From Rhizobium sp. Root1220 (lineage in GTDB: Bacteria > Pseudomonadota > Alphaproteobacteria > Rhizobiales > Rhizobiaceae), in the NCBI RefSeq assembly GCF_001426265.1, contig NZ_LMDG01000001.1:6450-70449 (forward strand): 64,000 nucleotides of DNA. Reading direction: 5' to 3'. The translations under genes and the position numbers were made by a program. Below, one piece after another: positions 56,744 through 64,000 of the stretch. Numbering within the stretch: position 1 is the first letter of the stretch; each line of letters opens with the position of its first letter. Under the pieces are notes generated by a model. The model saw only the letters and a list, made by a program, of their open reading frames with translations, had not been told where the DNA came from and did not search any database.

Positions 56744-57430
56744 TCAGCGACCATCAGGAGAGTCGACCGTACAGGAGGCTATTCTCGACAGATGGGTCAG
56801 CGTCAGGCCGGTCTGCCTGGACCAGGCTGCAAAGGCCTGCTGAATGAGATGCCGATCTTTCTTGCTGGTTCCCGACGAAGAAAGGGGGATACCGGCATGC
56901 CTGAGACACGCAAGGACGTCGCTCGTCACGATAAAGCAGTCACACCCGATCGCCCGCAGGAAGCGCTGTCCGGCTAGCCCGCCGAGCCGGCTTGCGCGTT
57001 TGGCAAGCAGATCCAGCAGCCCGACCTGGTCATCAGCGGGCCAGTCGGCGAAGAATACGCCGGCGCTGCCGGCTTCCTTTTCCAGCGAACGCACAAAGGC
57101 CGCATTGGCGCGCACCGACATGATCTTCGCGGCGTTGCGGATGATCCGGCTGTCCGACATCAGAGCATGCCAGTAATCGTCCGGCGTTATATTCAGGAGA
57201 GCCGGATCAAAGCCAGAAAATGCTTCCTCGAAGCCCGGCCATTTGTTGTCCACGACCTTCCATGCAAAGCCGCTGTAGAAGACGCGACGGGTCATTTCGG
57301 ACAGGATCCGATCGTCGCTCGTCGCACGCAGCCGGTTGTAGTCGGGAAGCGGCGGCAGCAATGCGCGCAATGCTGCCGCGCCACCCTTGCGTGCCTCCGC
57401 CCGATGCCGGATCAGCTCAAAATCGATCAC
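56744..57430 (-). CDS. Divergent DNA-3-methyladenine glycosylase I-like protein
   Basis: A 228-aa HhH-fold protein of the Tag (Adenine_glyco) family: MTRRVFYSGFAWKVVDNKW, then FDPALLNITPDDYWHALMSD, RIIRNAAKIMSVRANA and LAKRASRLGGLAGQRFLRAI. Compared from memory with E. coli Tag, the N-terminal Cys-Gly-Trp start and the C-terminal His/Cys zinc ligands are absent. The Glu before the GQAGLSW-like stretch appears replaced by Arg (RRVFYSGFAW). Function as a 3-methyladenine glycosylase is therefore uncertain. It starts at GTG 57430. Confidence 0.75.
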   Translation of the reverse strand: MIDFELIRHRAEARKGGAAALRALLPPLPDYNRLRATSDDRILSEMTRRVFYSGFAWKVVDNKWPGFEEAFSGFDPALLNITPDDYWHALMSDSRIIRNAAKIMSVRANAAFVRSLEKEAGSAGVFFADWPADDQVGLLDLLAKRASRLGGLAGQRFLRAIGCDCFIVTSDVLACLRHAGIPLSSSGTSKKDRHLIQQAFAAWSRQTGLTLTHLSRIASCTVDSPDGR

Positions 57431-57482
57431 AGCTCAATCCCCGATGATCTCCCGGGCGGGCGCTTTGCACCCCGCCGCAAGG

Positions 57483-57941
57483 CTATACCCGCCGCGCCTT
57501 TATCGTGTTCATCACAAAGCTTGTCTCGATCGTGTCAACGCATTTCAGGCGGGCGATCTTTTCCTTGATGAAGCGCTCGTATTGCTCCAAGCCGGAACTC
57601 ATCACCTTGAGGACATAGTCGCGCGATCCGGTCACCAGATGGCATTCGAGGACCTCGTCCCACTCGCGCACGGCGCTCTCGAACATCTGGATTTCGTCCT
57701 CATGCTGGCGGCTGAGGCGAACCGATGCCAGCGCCGTCATCGTCCAGCCGTCGACCGCGGGATCGACGAGTGCGGTATATCCCTGAATGATTTCGGCCTC
57801 TTCCAGCCGACGAAGGCGGCGAAGGCAGGCAGAAGCCGAGAGACCGACGCGCTCTGCCAGCTCGTTGTTTGGGAGGCGCGCGTCGCCCATCAACTCCTTC
57901 AAAATTCTGCGATCTGTCTCGTCTGCAATTTTCTGCGCCAT
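57483..57941 (-). CDS. Lrp/AsnC family transcriptional regulator
   Basis: A 152-aa regulator. The N-terminal winged HTH is DETDRRILKELMGDARLPNN, ELAERVGLSASACLRRLRRL; the C-terminal RAM ligand domain has VTGSRDYVLKVMSSGLEQYE. It is divergent from the Cys/Met PLP-enzyme gene 126 bp away, an arrangement like mdeR-mdeA, so it probably controls that gene in response to an amino acid. Confidence 0.92.
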   Translation of the reverse strand: MAQKIADETDRRILKELMGDARLPNNELAERVGLSASACLRRLRRLEEAEIIQGYTALVDPAVDGWTMTALASVRLSRQHEDEIQMFESAVREWDEVLECHLVTGSRDYVLKVMSSGLEQYERFIKEKIARLKCVDTIETSFVMNTIKARRV

Positions 57942-58066
57942 ATTTCTTGTTCACTCGCACTATGTTGCTTCCAACATCGCCAACGCGCGTCAAATAGCAA
58001 GAACCCTTGTGACGTTCCGGTATAATTTGCGGGCCTCGCCCGTATCCCTCGAAGCAGGAGACGACA

Positions 58067-59350
58067 ATGACTGCGCCGCATCCCTCCAAGACCCATATCG
58101 GCAACCACGCGCTGCATCCCGAGACGCAGATGCTGAACTATGGCTACGACCCAGAGCTTTCGGAAGGTGCGGTCAAGCCGCCGGTGTTTCTGACCTCGAC
58201 ATTCGTCTTCAAATCCGCCGAAGACGGTCGTGACTTCTTCGACTTCGTCTCTGGTCGCCGCGAGCCGCCGGCGGGGCAAGGCGCCGGCCTCGTCTATTCG
58301 CGCTTCAATCATCCGAACAGCGAGATCGTTGAAGACCGGCTTGCCGTCTACGAGCAGACAGAAAGCTGCGTACTGTTTTCTTCCGGCATGTCGGCAATCG
58401 CCACCACGCTGCTTGCCTTCGCCCGGCCGGGTGACGCCATCCTGCACTCGCAACCGCTCTACGGCGGCACCGAAACCCTGCTCGCCAAGACTTTCCTCAA
58501 TCTCGGGGTCGCTGCGGTCGGGTTTGCGGATGGCGTGAGCGAGCCGTCAGTGCAGGCGGCAGCGGAAGAGGCGATGGCAAAGGGCCGGGTCTCCGTCATC
58601 CTGATCGAGACGCCCGCGAACCCGACCAACAGTCTGGTGGACGTCGCGATGATCCGTCGGGTTGCCGACGCGATCGGCAAGAAACAGGGTCATACGCCAA
58701 TCGTCGCCTGCGACAACACGCTACTCGGCCCGGTGTTTCAGCGGCCGATCCAGCACGGTGCCGACATCTCGCTCTATTCCCTGACAAAATATGTCGGCGG
58801 TCACTCCGACCTGATCGCCGGAGCTGCGCTCGGCCCCAAGGCGGTGATGAAGCCGGTCAAGGCGTTGCGCGGGGCAATCGGCACGCAGCTCGATCCCCAT
58901 TCCTGCTGGATGCTCGGGCGCTCGCTCGAAACGCTGCAGATCCGCATGGAGCGGGCAAACAACAATGCCCTGGCCGTCGCCGATTTCCTCCGCGCGCATC
59001 CGAAGGTCGAGGCGATCCACTACCTGCCTTATCATGACCAGGCGTCGCCGCTTGGGCGCACCTTCGCAGCACAATGCACGGGCGCCGGATCGACCTTCTC
59101 CTTCGACATCAATGGCAGCCAGCCCGCCTCGTTCAAATTCCTGAACGCATTGCAGATTTTCAAACTGGCCGTCAGCCTCGGTGGAACAGAGTCCCTGGCC
59201 AGCCATCCGGCAACGATGACGCATTCCGGTGTGCCCGCTGATGTCCGCCAGAGGATCGGCGTTCTGGACTCGACAATACGCCTATCCATCGGGATCGAGC
59301 ATCCCGATGATCTCATTGCCGACCTGACTCAGGCTTTGGATGCGGCCTGA
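58067..59350 (+). CDS. Cys/Met metabolism PLP enzyme
   Basis: A 427-aa fold-type I PLP enzyme of the cystathionine gamma-synthase / methionine gamma-lyase family. The N-terminus has [39 protein letters not shown], the PLP phosphate loop [14 protein letters not shown] and [10 protein letters not shown]. The Schiff-base Lys is in [16 protein letters not shown]. The C-terminus has [20 protein letters not shown]. Which reaction it does (synthase or lyase) cannot be told by eye; the divergent Lrp regulator favours a catabolic gamma-lyase. AGGAGACGACA precedes the ATG. Confidence 0.88.
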   Translation: MTAPHPSKTHIGNHALHPETQMLNYGYDPELSEGAVKPPVFLTSTFVFKSAEDGRDFFDFVSGRREPPAGQGAGLVYSRFNHPNSEIVEDRLAVYEQTESCVLFSSGMSAIATTLLAFARPGDAILHSQPLYGGTETLLAKTFLNLGVAAVGFADGVSEPSVQAAAEEAMAKGRVSVILIETPANPTNSLVDVAMIRRVADAIGKKQGHTPIVACDNTLLGPVFQRPIQHGADISLYSLTKYVGGHSDLIAGAALGPKAVMKPVKALRGAIGTQLDPHSCWMLGRSLETLQIRMERANNNALAVADFLRAHPKVEAIHYLPYHDQASPLGRTFAAQCTGAGSTFSFDINGSQPASFKFLNALQIFKLAVSLGGTESLASHPATMTHSGVPADVRQRIGVLDSTIRLSIGIEHPDDLIADLTQALDAA

Positions 59351-59356
59351 CACGTG

Positions 59357-59380
59357 CGGTGGCGGCTCAGGCCGCCGCCG
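59357..59380. terminator. Hairpin between convergent genes
   Basis: A 10-bp stem (CGGTGGCGGC / GCCGCCGCCG, one G-T pair) with a TCAG loop lies just after the PLP-enzyme stop and overlaps the stop codon of the convergent hypothetical gene. It is followed on plus by TTT only. Confidence 0.6.
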
Positions 59381-59738
59381 TTTCCCGGACATCGTCAAGC
59401 AAGAAATGGACGACCACGTAGGCCGTCTTGTAATGCCGGCCACTGTCCGAAACATCATCGACAGTACCGCCATCGGCGGGATGCCAGCGATGATAGTGCG
59501 GGTTGGTGGTGATGAGCGTGATCGCCTTGCCGGTCATGTTACCATCGAGGCGGTAGCGCATTTCGGCCAATGGCCAGATGCGTTCATAGTCCTCCATCGA
59601 CATGCGAACCTTGAGGGCCTTTCGGCTGATCGCCTCGCTGCGCGACCCGTCGTCGTTGTCAATCGCAGGCAGGTCGAGCGTGACCTCTTCCGCGCCGTTG
59701 AGGATGGAGTTGAACTCTTCAGGCCACTTCCGTCTCAT
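59367..59738 (-). CDS. Conserved-looking hypothetical protein
   Basis: A 123-aa soluble protein, no membrane segment or signal peptide. It contains RKALKVRMSMEDYERIWPLA and ITTNPHYHRWHPADGGTVDD with several His residues. GGGAGGAGCAATTTC just upstream of the ATG is a strong ribosome site, which supports a real gene. I do not recognise the family. It is convergent with the PLP-enzyme gene. Confidence 0.65.
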   Translation of the reverse strand: MRRKWPEEFNSILNGAEEVTLDLPAIDNDDGSRSEAISRKALKVRMSMEDYERIWPLAEMRYRLDGNMTGKAITLITTNPHYHRWHPADGGTVDDVSDSGRHYKTAYVVVHFLLDDVRETAAA

Positions 59739-59952
59739 GAAATTGCTCCTCCCAGGCTTTTTCGTCGGTTAGCCCGCGAAATCTAGCGTGTCTTGGCAGA
59801 GAAGCAAACGGGCGTGGTGGAATTTTGGCGGGAGTTTTTTATCTTTTGGTTTTGCTGACGGTATGCGACGTTGCCGCACAATTCTCTTTTGACTGCGTCC
59901 CTTCGATCACCGGACAGCACCGAAGCGCAGCATTCGAGCGTGAGCGACCGCG

Positions 59953-60975
59953 TTACTGTCGCCAGCGAACCGCGATATGCGTGCCCGAAGACTTACCTTC
60001 CCGACCATAGACGATCTCTGCGCCGAGCGTGGTCGCCATAGCATTGATGAGTCGCGTTCCAAGACCGGTACCTTTCGGTCCGGTCGCCCGGCTATAGCCA
60101 ATACCGTCGTCTTCCACCGAAAGAACAGCGGTGCCCTCATCGTTCGAACGTAGCTCTATCCGCACGTCGCCGGCGCCTGCCGGATAGGCGTACTTCATGG
60201 CGTTGGTCACAAGCTCTATCAGGATGACTCCGAGCGCCACCGCCTTGTCGGCGGAGGTAGAAATGCCGCAGAGATTCGGTTTCAGCGAGATGCCGTTGGC
60301 GGCGGCATTGGTACTTTCAAGCTCGGCCAGGAGCGGCCCGAGATAGACGTGGAGCTGGACCTCCCCGACGTTTTCAGAGGTGTACAGGCTGCGATGGACA
60401 CCGGCGATCGCAGTGATGCGGTTCTGGGTCTCGTTGAGCGCCGTTTTCGTTTCTTCACTGCTTGCGAGCTGCATCTGCATGCGGATCATCGCGGAAACCA
60501 GCGAAAGGCTATTGGCAATGCGATGATTCATTTCCGCCAGCAACAACTCCGCGCGTTCCTTGGCGGCGACCAGCTGACGGTCGGCTTCCTCTTTTTCGCT
60601 GCGCAGCCGTGCATTTTCCAGCGCCTGGTGCAGGGCACTCACCAGCAACGGGAAAAAATCGTCGGTGGCGGTTTTCACGACGTAATCCGCGGCGCCGCCC
60701 TTGAGCGCGCGGATCGCAACGTCGGCGTCGCTTGATCCGGTCACATAGAGAACGGGTGTCTGCCTGCCCAACTCGGCGATGGCCTCAAGGAAGGTCAGGC
60801 CCGTCTGATTCTCGAAATAGTGGTCGAGGACCACCGCTTCGAATGCCTCCGCTTCGAACAGTTGCAGGCCGATTGCGATCGAGGCGGCATGAACAACTTC
60901 GAAATCGCTGCGCGCAAGAACCCGCGTGGCAAGGCGGGCAAGGGCCGGATCATCATCGACATAAAGGATGCGCAC
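59953..60975 (-). CDS. Receiver-HisKA_2/HWE histidine kinase
   Basis: A 340-aa soluble protein. An N-terminal receiver domain (1-120) has ILYVDDDPALARLATRVLA, with the Asp near 53 in VVLDHYFENQ. A short coiled coil follows, then the HisKA_2/HWE-like phosphoacceptor LLLAEMNHRIANSLSLVSAM (His near 150) and a C-terminal ATPase domain with LVTNAMKYAYPAG, VEDDGIGYSRA and GTGLGTRLINAM. It could be phosphorylated by a partner and then signal onward. It starts with GTG, 11 bp after the small regulator gene. Last gene of the cassette. Confidence 0.9.
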   Translation of the reverse strand: MRILYVDDDPALARLATRVLARSDFEVVHAASIAIGLQLFEAEAFEAVVLDHYFENQTGLTFLEAIAELGRQTPVLYVTGSSDADVAIRALKGGAADYVVKTATDDFFPLLVSALHQALENARLRSEKEEADRQLVAAKERAELLLAEMNHRIANSLSLVSAMIRMQMQLASSEETKTALNETQNRITAIAGVHRSLYTSENVGEVQLHVYLGPLLAELESTNAAANGISLKPNLCGISTSADKAVALGVILIELVTNAMKYAYPAGAGDVRIELRSNDEGTAVLSVEDDGIGYSRATGPKGTGLGTRLINAMATTLGAEIVYGREGKSSGTHIAVRWRQ

Positions 60976-60986
60976 AGATTTGCTCG

Positions 60987-61424
60987 TCAGGGAATTTGAA
61001 CGACTGAGAAGAAAAGGCCGAGGTTGCGGATCGCCGTTGCAAATCCATCGTAGTCCACCGGCTTGGTGATATAGACGTTTGCCCCGAGATCATAGCATTT
61101 CTGGATCTCCCGTTCGTCGTCCGTCGTCGTCAGCACGACGACCGGAAGACGGCGGGTGTGCTCGTTGCCCTTGATCTGCGCAAGAATGTCGAGGCCGGAC
61201 ATGTCAGGCAGATTGAGGTCGAGCAGCACGAGAAGATATCTGTCCTTGCTGACCAACCCATCGCGGCTCGGGCCCAGCACGTAGTCAAGCGCGTTCTTAC
61301 CAAGGGTGAAAGGGACGATCTCATTGTGGACGCCAGCGCGGCGTACGTTCTTTTCTATAAGACGGGCATGCCCCTCATCGTCCTCGACCATGACGATCGT
61401 GACTTCCTTGCCTGTAGCCTTCAT
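60987..61424 (-). CDS. Single-domain response regulator (Rcp1-like)
   Basis: A 145-aa stand-alone receiver: VTIVMVEDDEGHARLIEKNV (acidic pocket), LLVLLDLNLPDMSGLDILAQ (phospho-accepting Asp near 69), VVVLTTTDDEREIQKCYDLG and NVYITKPVDYDGF (Lys). The LDLNLP form and length resemble Rcp1-type partners of light or redox sensors. It overlaps the CHASE3 kinase stop as ATGA, so it is translationally coupled and probably its direct target. Confidence 0.93.
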   Translation of the reverse strand: MKATGKEVTIVMVEDDEGHARLIEKNVRRAGVHNEIVPFTLGKNALDYVLGPSRDGLVSKDRYLLVLLDLNLPDMSGLDILAQIKGNEHTRRLPVVVLTTTDDEREIQKCYDLGANVYITKPVDYDGFATAIRNLGLFFSVVQIP

Positions 61425-62914
61425 AGTTCCATACTCCGTACAATCTTGGTGAGGTCGGACGGCAGTGTCAGAATAAAGGTACTGCCCTGCCCAAGTTCGG
61501 ACTTCACCGTAATATCCCCGCCCAAATTTCGGATTAACGAGCGCACATGCGCCAGACCGATGCCTTCTCCACGCTGATCCTGGTCGCCGGCTCTGCGGAA
61601 GAGCTCGAAGACGCGTTCAAGATCCTGGGGGCCAATACCTCGGCCATTGTCCTTGACGTCGACCCTGACGCGTCCCGGACCGTCGGGATAAGCATCGATG
61701 TTCAATGTCAATGGACGGCCCTGCACCTGGTATTTTACCGCATTGTCGAAGAGATTGCCGAATATCTGTTCGAGTGAGAAGCGATCGGTGATGATGCCGC
61801 CGACGCGAACGCGGGCTTCCGCGGTTCCGTCGGTCTCCACGAGTTGGTGGTGAACATTTGCGGCTGCCGTATCGATCAGCGCCTTCAGGTCAATGCGCTC
61901 GGGCTGCAACTTGCGGCGGCCATCCCGGGAGATCTTCAGGATTGCGTTTATAAGCGAATCCATCTTTCGCGTCGATGAACGGATAAAGCCGAGCGCTTCG
62001 GGCAGGTCTTCCTCGACGGCACGCCGCGCTTCGTAGACTTCCTCTGCTGTCGGCGTCTTGCCATCGGCGAGAACATAGGCCGAAACCGCCTTCGTCGCGG
62101 TATCGAGCTCGCTGAGAAAGCCCATGATATTGACGAGCGGGGCGCGCAGGTCATGCGTGACAATGTAGGCGAACTTCTGAATCTCCTGGTTGGCGCGAAT
62201 CAGATCCTGCGTACGCTCATTGACGCGCGTCTCGAGCCCGACGTTCAGGAGTTCAACTTCCTCGGTCGCCGCTGCAAGGTCGCGTACATGCTGAACGATA
62301 ATCATGATCGCGCCGCCCAGCACAAGCAGGATGGCGATCGCGCCCACGATAGTGACCCACTGCAGATTGTCGGCCGCAGACAGTTGCGCCTCGACCAGCA
62401 CACGCAATCTGTCATCCGTCTGCTGCAAAAAATCGCCGAGAATGGCGCGGACTGCGTCCATCAACTCTCGCCCGGCGTCGTCGCGAACGACAGCAACGGC
62501 CTCGGCCAGCTTTCCATCCTTGGTGAGCGCCACCGTCGTCGACAGCTCCTTCATCTTGCCATCGATGGCGGCATTCAAAGCGTCGAGCTGCGAAGCATAG
62601 GTCGGAAGCGGCAATACGTTATCGACCAGAGTCTTCCGACGCGTCGGCAGCTCCTCCAACGCCGTGTTGTAGGGGGCGAGATAGGCGGGATCGCTCGACA
62701 GAAGAAACCCACGCTGCCCGGTCTCAGCATCCTGAACACTGGTGAGGAGATTGACGATTGAGCTACGGACGCGCCGAAGCGAAGCCGTTTCCTCCGAGTA
62801 AGACCGATTGGTCTGCACAAGCCAGAGAGATGAGCCGACAATTCCGAACAGTATCAGGACGCCAACGGCGAGCATGAGCAGGCTGGAACGGAAGAAAGCG
62901 GCTGTAGAAGTCAT
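61421..62914 (-). CDS. CHASE3-domain sensor histidine kinase
   Basis: A 497-aa inner-membrane kinase. TM1 is at about 11-33 (LLMLAVGVLILFGIVGSSLW), the periplasmic CHASE3 domain lies at about 38-180 (DAETGQRGFLLSSDPAYLAP), and TM2 is at about 185-205. A coiled coil and H-box follow, KFAYIVTHDLRAPLVNIMGF (His near 256), and then the ATPase domain with NLFDNAVKYQ, DNGRGIGPQDLERVFELFRR and GEGIGLAHVRSL. First gene of a cassette with a stand-alone receiver and a receiver-HWE kinase. The signal is unknown. Confidence 0.92.
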   Translation of the reverse strand: MTSTAAFFRSSLLMLAVGVLILFGIVGSSLWLVQTNRSYSEETASLRRVRSSIVNLLTSVQDAETGQRGFLLSSDPAYLAPYNTALEELPTRRKTLVDNVLPLPTYASQLDALNAAIDGKMKELSTTVALTKDGKLAEAVAVVRDDAGRELMDAVRAILGDFLQQTDDRLRVLVEAQLSAADNLQWVTIVGAIAILLVLGGAIMIIVQHVRDLAAATEEVELLNVGLETRVNERTQDLIRANQEIQKFAYIVTHDLRAPLVNIMGFLSELDTATKAVSAYVLADGKTPTAEEVYEARRAVEEDLPEALGFIRSSTRKMDSLINAILKISRDGRRKLQPERIDLKALIDTAAANVHHQLVETDGTAEARVRVGGIITDRFSLEQIFGNLFDNAVKYQVQGRPLTLNIDAYPDGPGRVRVDVKDNGRGIGPQDLERVFELFRRAGDQDQRGEGIGLAHVRSLIRNLGGDITVKSELGQGSTFILTLPSDLTKIVRSMEL

Positions 62915-63150
62915 AAAGCGTCCATGAAATGGGTCTGGATGACTTCTATACGCGGCTCACCCAGAAAGATAGCGCCCTCATAATCACCTCTTCAAGGTTT
63001 TGTCACTTGAACTGCGCGATCGTGGCAGCCGGCAGAGAATGCCGAACTACCGCTGCCTTAGCGATAGGCTTGCTGGAGCTTTGCCATGTGGCGCTTGACC
63101 AACCCGCGCCCGACAGCATCTGTCAAAATCCGCTCACAAATTCGCGACGC
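62915..63150. other. Divergent intergenic region
   Basis: Part of a 329-bp gap between the CHASE3 kinase and the acyl-CoA dehydrogenase genes. No small gene seen. The notable element is the inverted repeat listed next. Confidence 0.4.
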
Positions 63151-63188
63151 TACAAAATTGACGTTTACGCAAACGTCAATATTTTGTA
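63151..63188 (+). promoter_or_regulatory. Long inverted repeat, probable operator
   Basis: ATTGACGTTT (63157-63166) and AAACGTCAAT (63171-63180) form a perfect 10-bp inverted repeat around ACGC. It is extended by TACAAAA (63151-63157) and TTTTGTA (63182-63188). It lies about 56 bp before the acyl-CoA dehydrogenase ATG. The ACGTTT-ACG core resembles the MerR-type (LiuR-like) operators I recall before fatty-acid and branched-chain catabolic genes; the family assignment is from memory. Confidence 0.6.
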
Positions 63189-63243
63189 AGAGACTCTCAA
63201 GTGCCGGCCTCGTCCGGCGTGCCGAATTGGAGGAATTCGAACG

Positions 63244-64000
63244 ATGCCAGTCTACAAGGCCCCGATAAATGACACGCTCTTCGTGCTGAACGACGTGCTG
63301 GGTCTCGAGCGTTACAACAATCTGCCGGGCTTTGCGGACGCCACGCCCGACATGATCGAGGCCATTCTGTGCGAGTCGGCAAAAATCGCCGAAGAAGTCC
63401 TTTTCCCGCTAAACTACTCCGGCGACCAGGAAGGTTGCACTCGTCACGAAGATGGCTCGGTCTCCGTGCCTAAGGGCTTCAAAGAGGCCTACGACGCCTA
63501 TTGTCAGGGCGGCTGGACGGGTCTTGCCGTTCCCGAGGAATTCGGTGGCCAGGGACTTCCCTACGCGCTTCACGCAGCGGTCGGGGAGTACACCTCGGCG
63601 GCCAACATGTCGCTGATGATGTATCCCGGCCTGACGCAGGGCGCGATCGCCGCTATCTTCGTGCACGGCTCGGACGCTCAAAAGCGGACCTACCTGCCTA
63701 AAATGGTCTCCGGCGAATGGTCGGGCACGATGAACCTGACCGAGCCGCATTGCGGCACCGATCTGGGCCTGCTGCGCACCAAGGCCGTGCCACAGGCCGA
63801 TGGCAGCTACAAGATCTCCGGACAGAAGATTTTCATCTCCGCCGGCGAACACGGCATGACGGACAATATCGTGCATCTGGTTCTCGCCCGCATCGAGGGG
63901 GCGCCTGAGGGGACCAAGGGTATCTCGCTCTTCATCGTCCCGAAATTCATTGTCCAGGAAAATGGTTCGGTAGGCGCCCGCAATGGCGTCTCCTGTGGCG
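63244..64000 (+). CDS. Acyl-CoA dehydrogenase (truncated by window end)
   Basis: The first 252 residues of an acyl-CoA dehydrogenase. It opens [20 protein letters not shown], the N-terminus of the long DmdC-like acyl-CoA dehydrogenases of about 590 aa. [20 protein letters not shown] and [20 protein letters not shown] (FAD-binding and substrate loops) follow, then [20 protein letters not shown]. The enzyme oxidises acyl-CoA to enoyl-CoA with FAD. TTGGAGGAATTC precedes the ATG. The catalytic base and C-terminus lie beyond the window. The upstream inverted repeat probably controls it. Confidence 0.9.
   Translation, partial: MPVYKAPINDTLFVLNDVLGLERYNNLPGFADATPDMIEAILCESAKIAEEVLFPLNYSGDQEGCTRHEDGSVSVPKGFKEAYDAYCQGGWTGLAVPEEFGGQGLPYALHAAVGEYTSAANMSLMMYPGLTQGAIAAIFVHGSDAQKRTYLPKMVSGEWSGTMNLTEPHCGTDLGLLRTKAVPQADGSYKISGQKIFISAGEHGMTDNIVHLVLARIEGAPEGTKGISLFIVPKFIVQENGSVGARNGVSCG

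Overview
The window looks like a chromosomal stretch from a Rhizobiaceae alphaproteobacterium (Rhizobium, Agrobacterium, Ensifer, Neorhizobium or a close relative; genus not resolved). The basis is the core gene content and order (murA, DUF2948, hisD, UPF0262, LMW phosphatase, infA, maf, yacG, tRNA-Phe), a PodJ-type polarity protein, a rhizobial UvrD-like helicase behind a GTTC-N7-GTTC type SOS box, and HWE-type and CHASE3 sensor kinases. No rRNA and no CRISPR array was seen.

Region 1 (1-30.5 kb) is a surface-polysaccharide (O-antigen type) locus that looks like a genomic island. It opens with a decayed IS5-family end. Next come rfbCBDA (dTDP-L-rhamnose), then phosphomannomutase and mannose-1-P guanylyltransferase (GDP-mannose), then gmd and a 4-keto reductase (GDP-6-deoxyhexose, probably GDP-D-rhamnose). 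An FkbM methyltransferase, a 967-residue protein with two GT4 domains, another GT4 and a second FkbM-like methyltransferase follow. The opposite strand carries Wzm/Wzt (ABC export), a DUF4214-FkbM methyltransferase, a GT4, and a compact seven-gene operon: GT-C-like membrane protein, NDP-sugar dehydratase, nucleotidyltransferase, reductase, GtrB-like transferase, methyltransferase, GtrA flippase. The operon ends against an internally deleted IS66. The locus is visibly more AT-rich than the flanking core. Its right edge has a frameshifted tyrosine-integrase C-terminus lying against tRNA-Phe.

Region 2 (31-37.2 kb) is core housekeeping on the minus strand, ending at tRNA-Thr on the plus strand. 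Region 3 (37.2-40.6 kb) is gene-poor and looks accessory: a 36-bp tandem duplication, a phytanoyl-CoA-dioxygenase-like protein, a DUF982 protein, a small secreted protein and a BON-domain protein.

Region 4 (40.6-64 kb) is mixed core. It holds a UvrD-like helicase, a 3-hydroxyisobutyryl-CoA hydrolase-like protein, galE, an aminotransferase, mscL, a transporter-like hybrid sensor kinase, a cold-shock protein, podJ, an SDR, a divergent Tag-like protein, an Lrp regulator divergent from a Cys/Met PLP enzyme, and a three-gene two-component cassette. A truncated acyl-CoA dehydrogenase starts behind a long inverted repeat at the right edge.

Working model: two nucleotide-rhamnose routes feed cytoplasmic GT4 enzymes that build a polymer. 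FkbM methyltransferases modify or cap it, Wzm/Wzt exports it, and the GtrA/GtrB/GT-C operon adds a self-made deoxysugar in the periplasm. All function calls come from reading motifs by eye; no database search was run.
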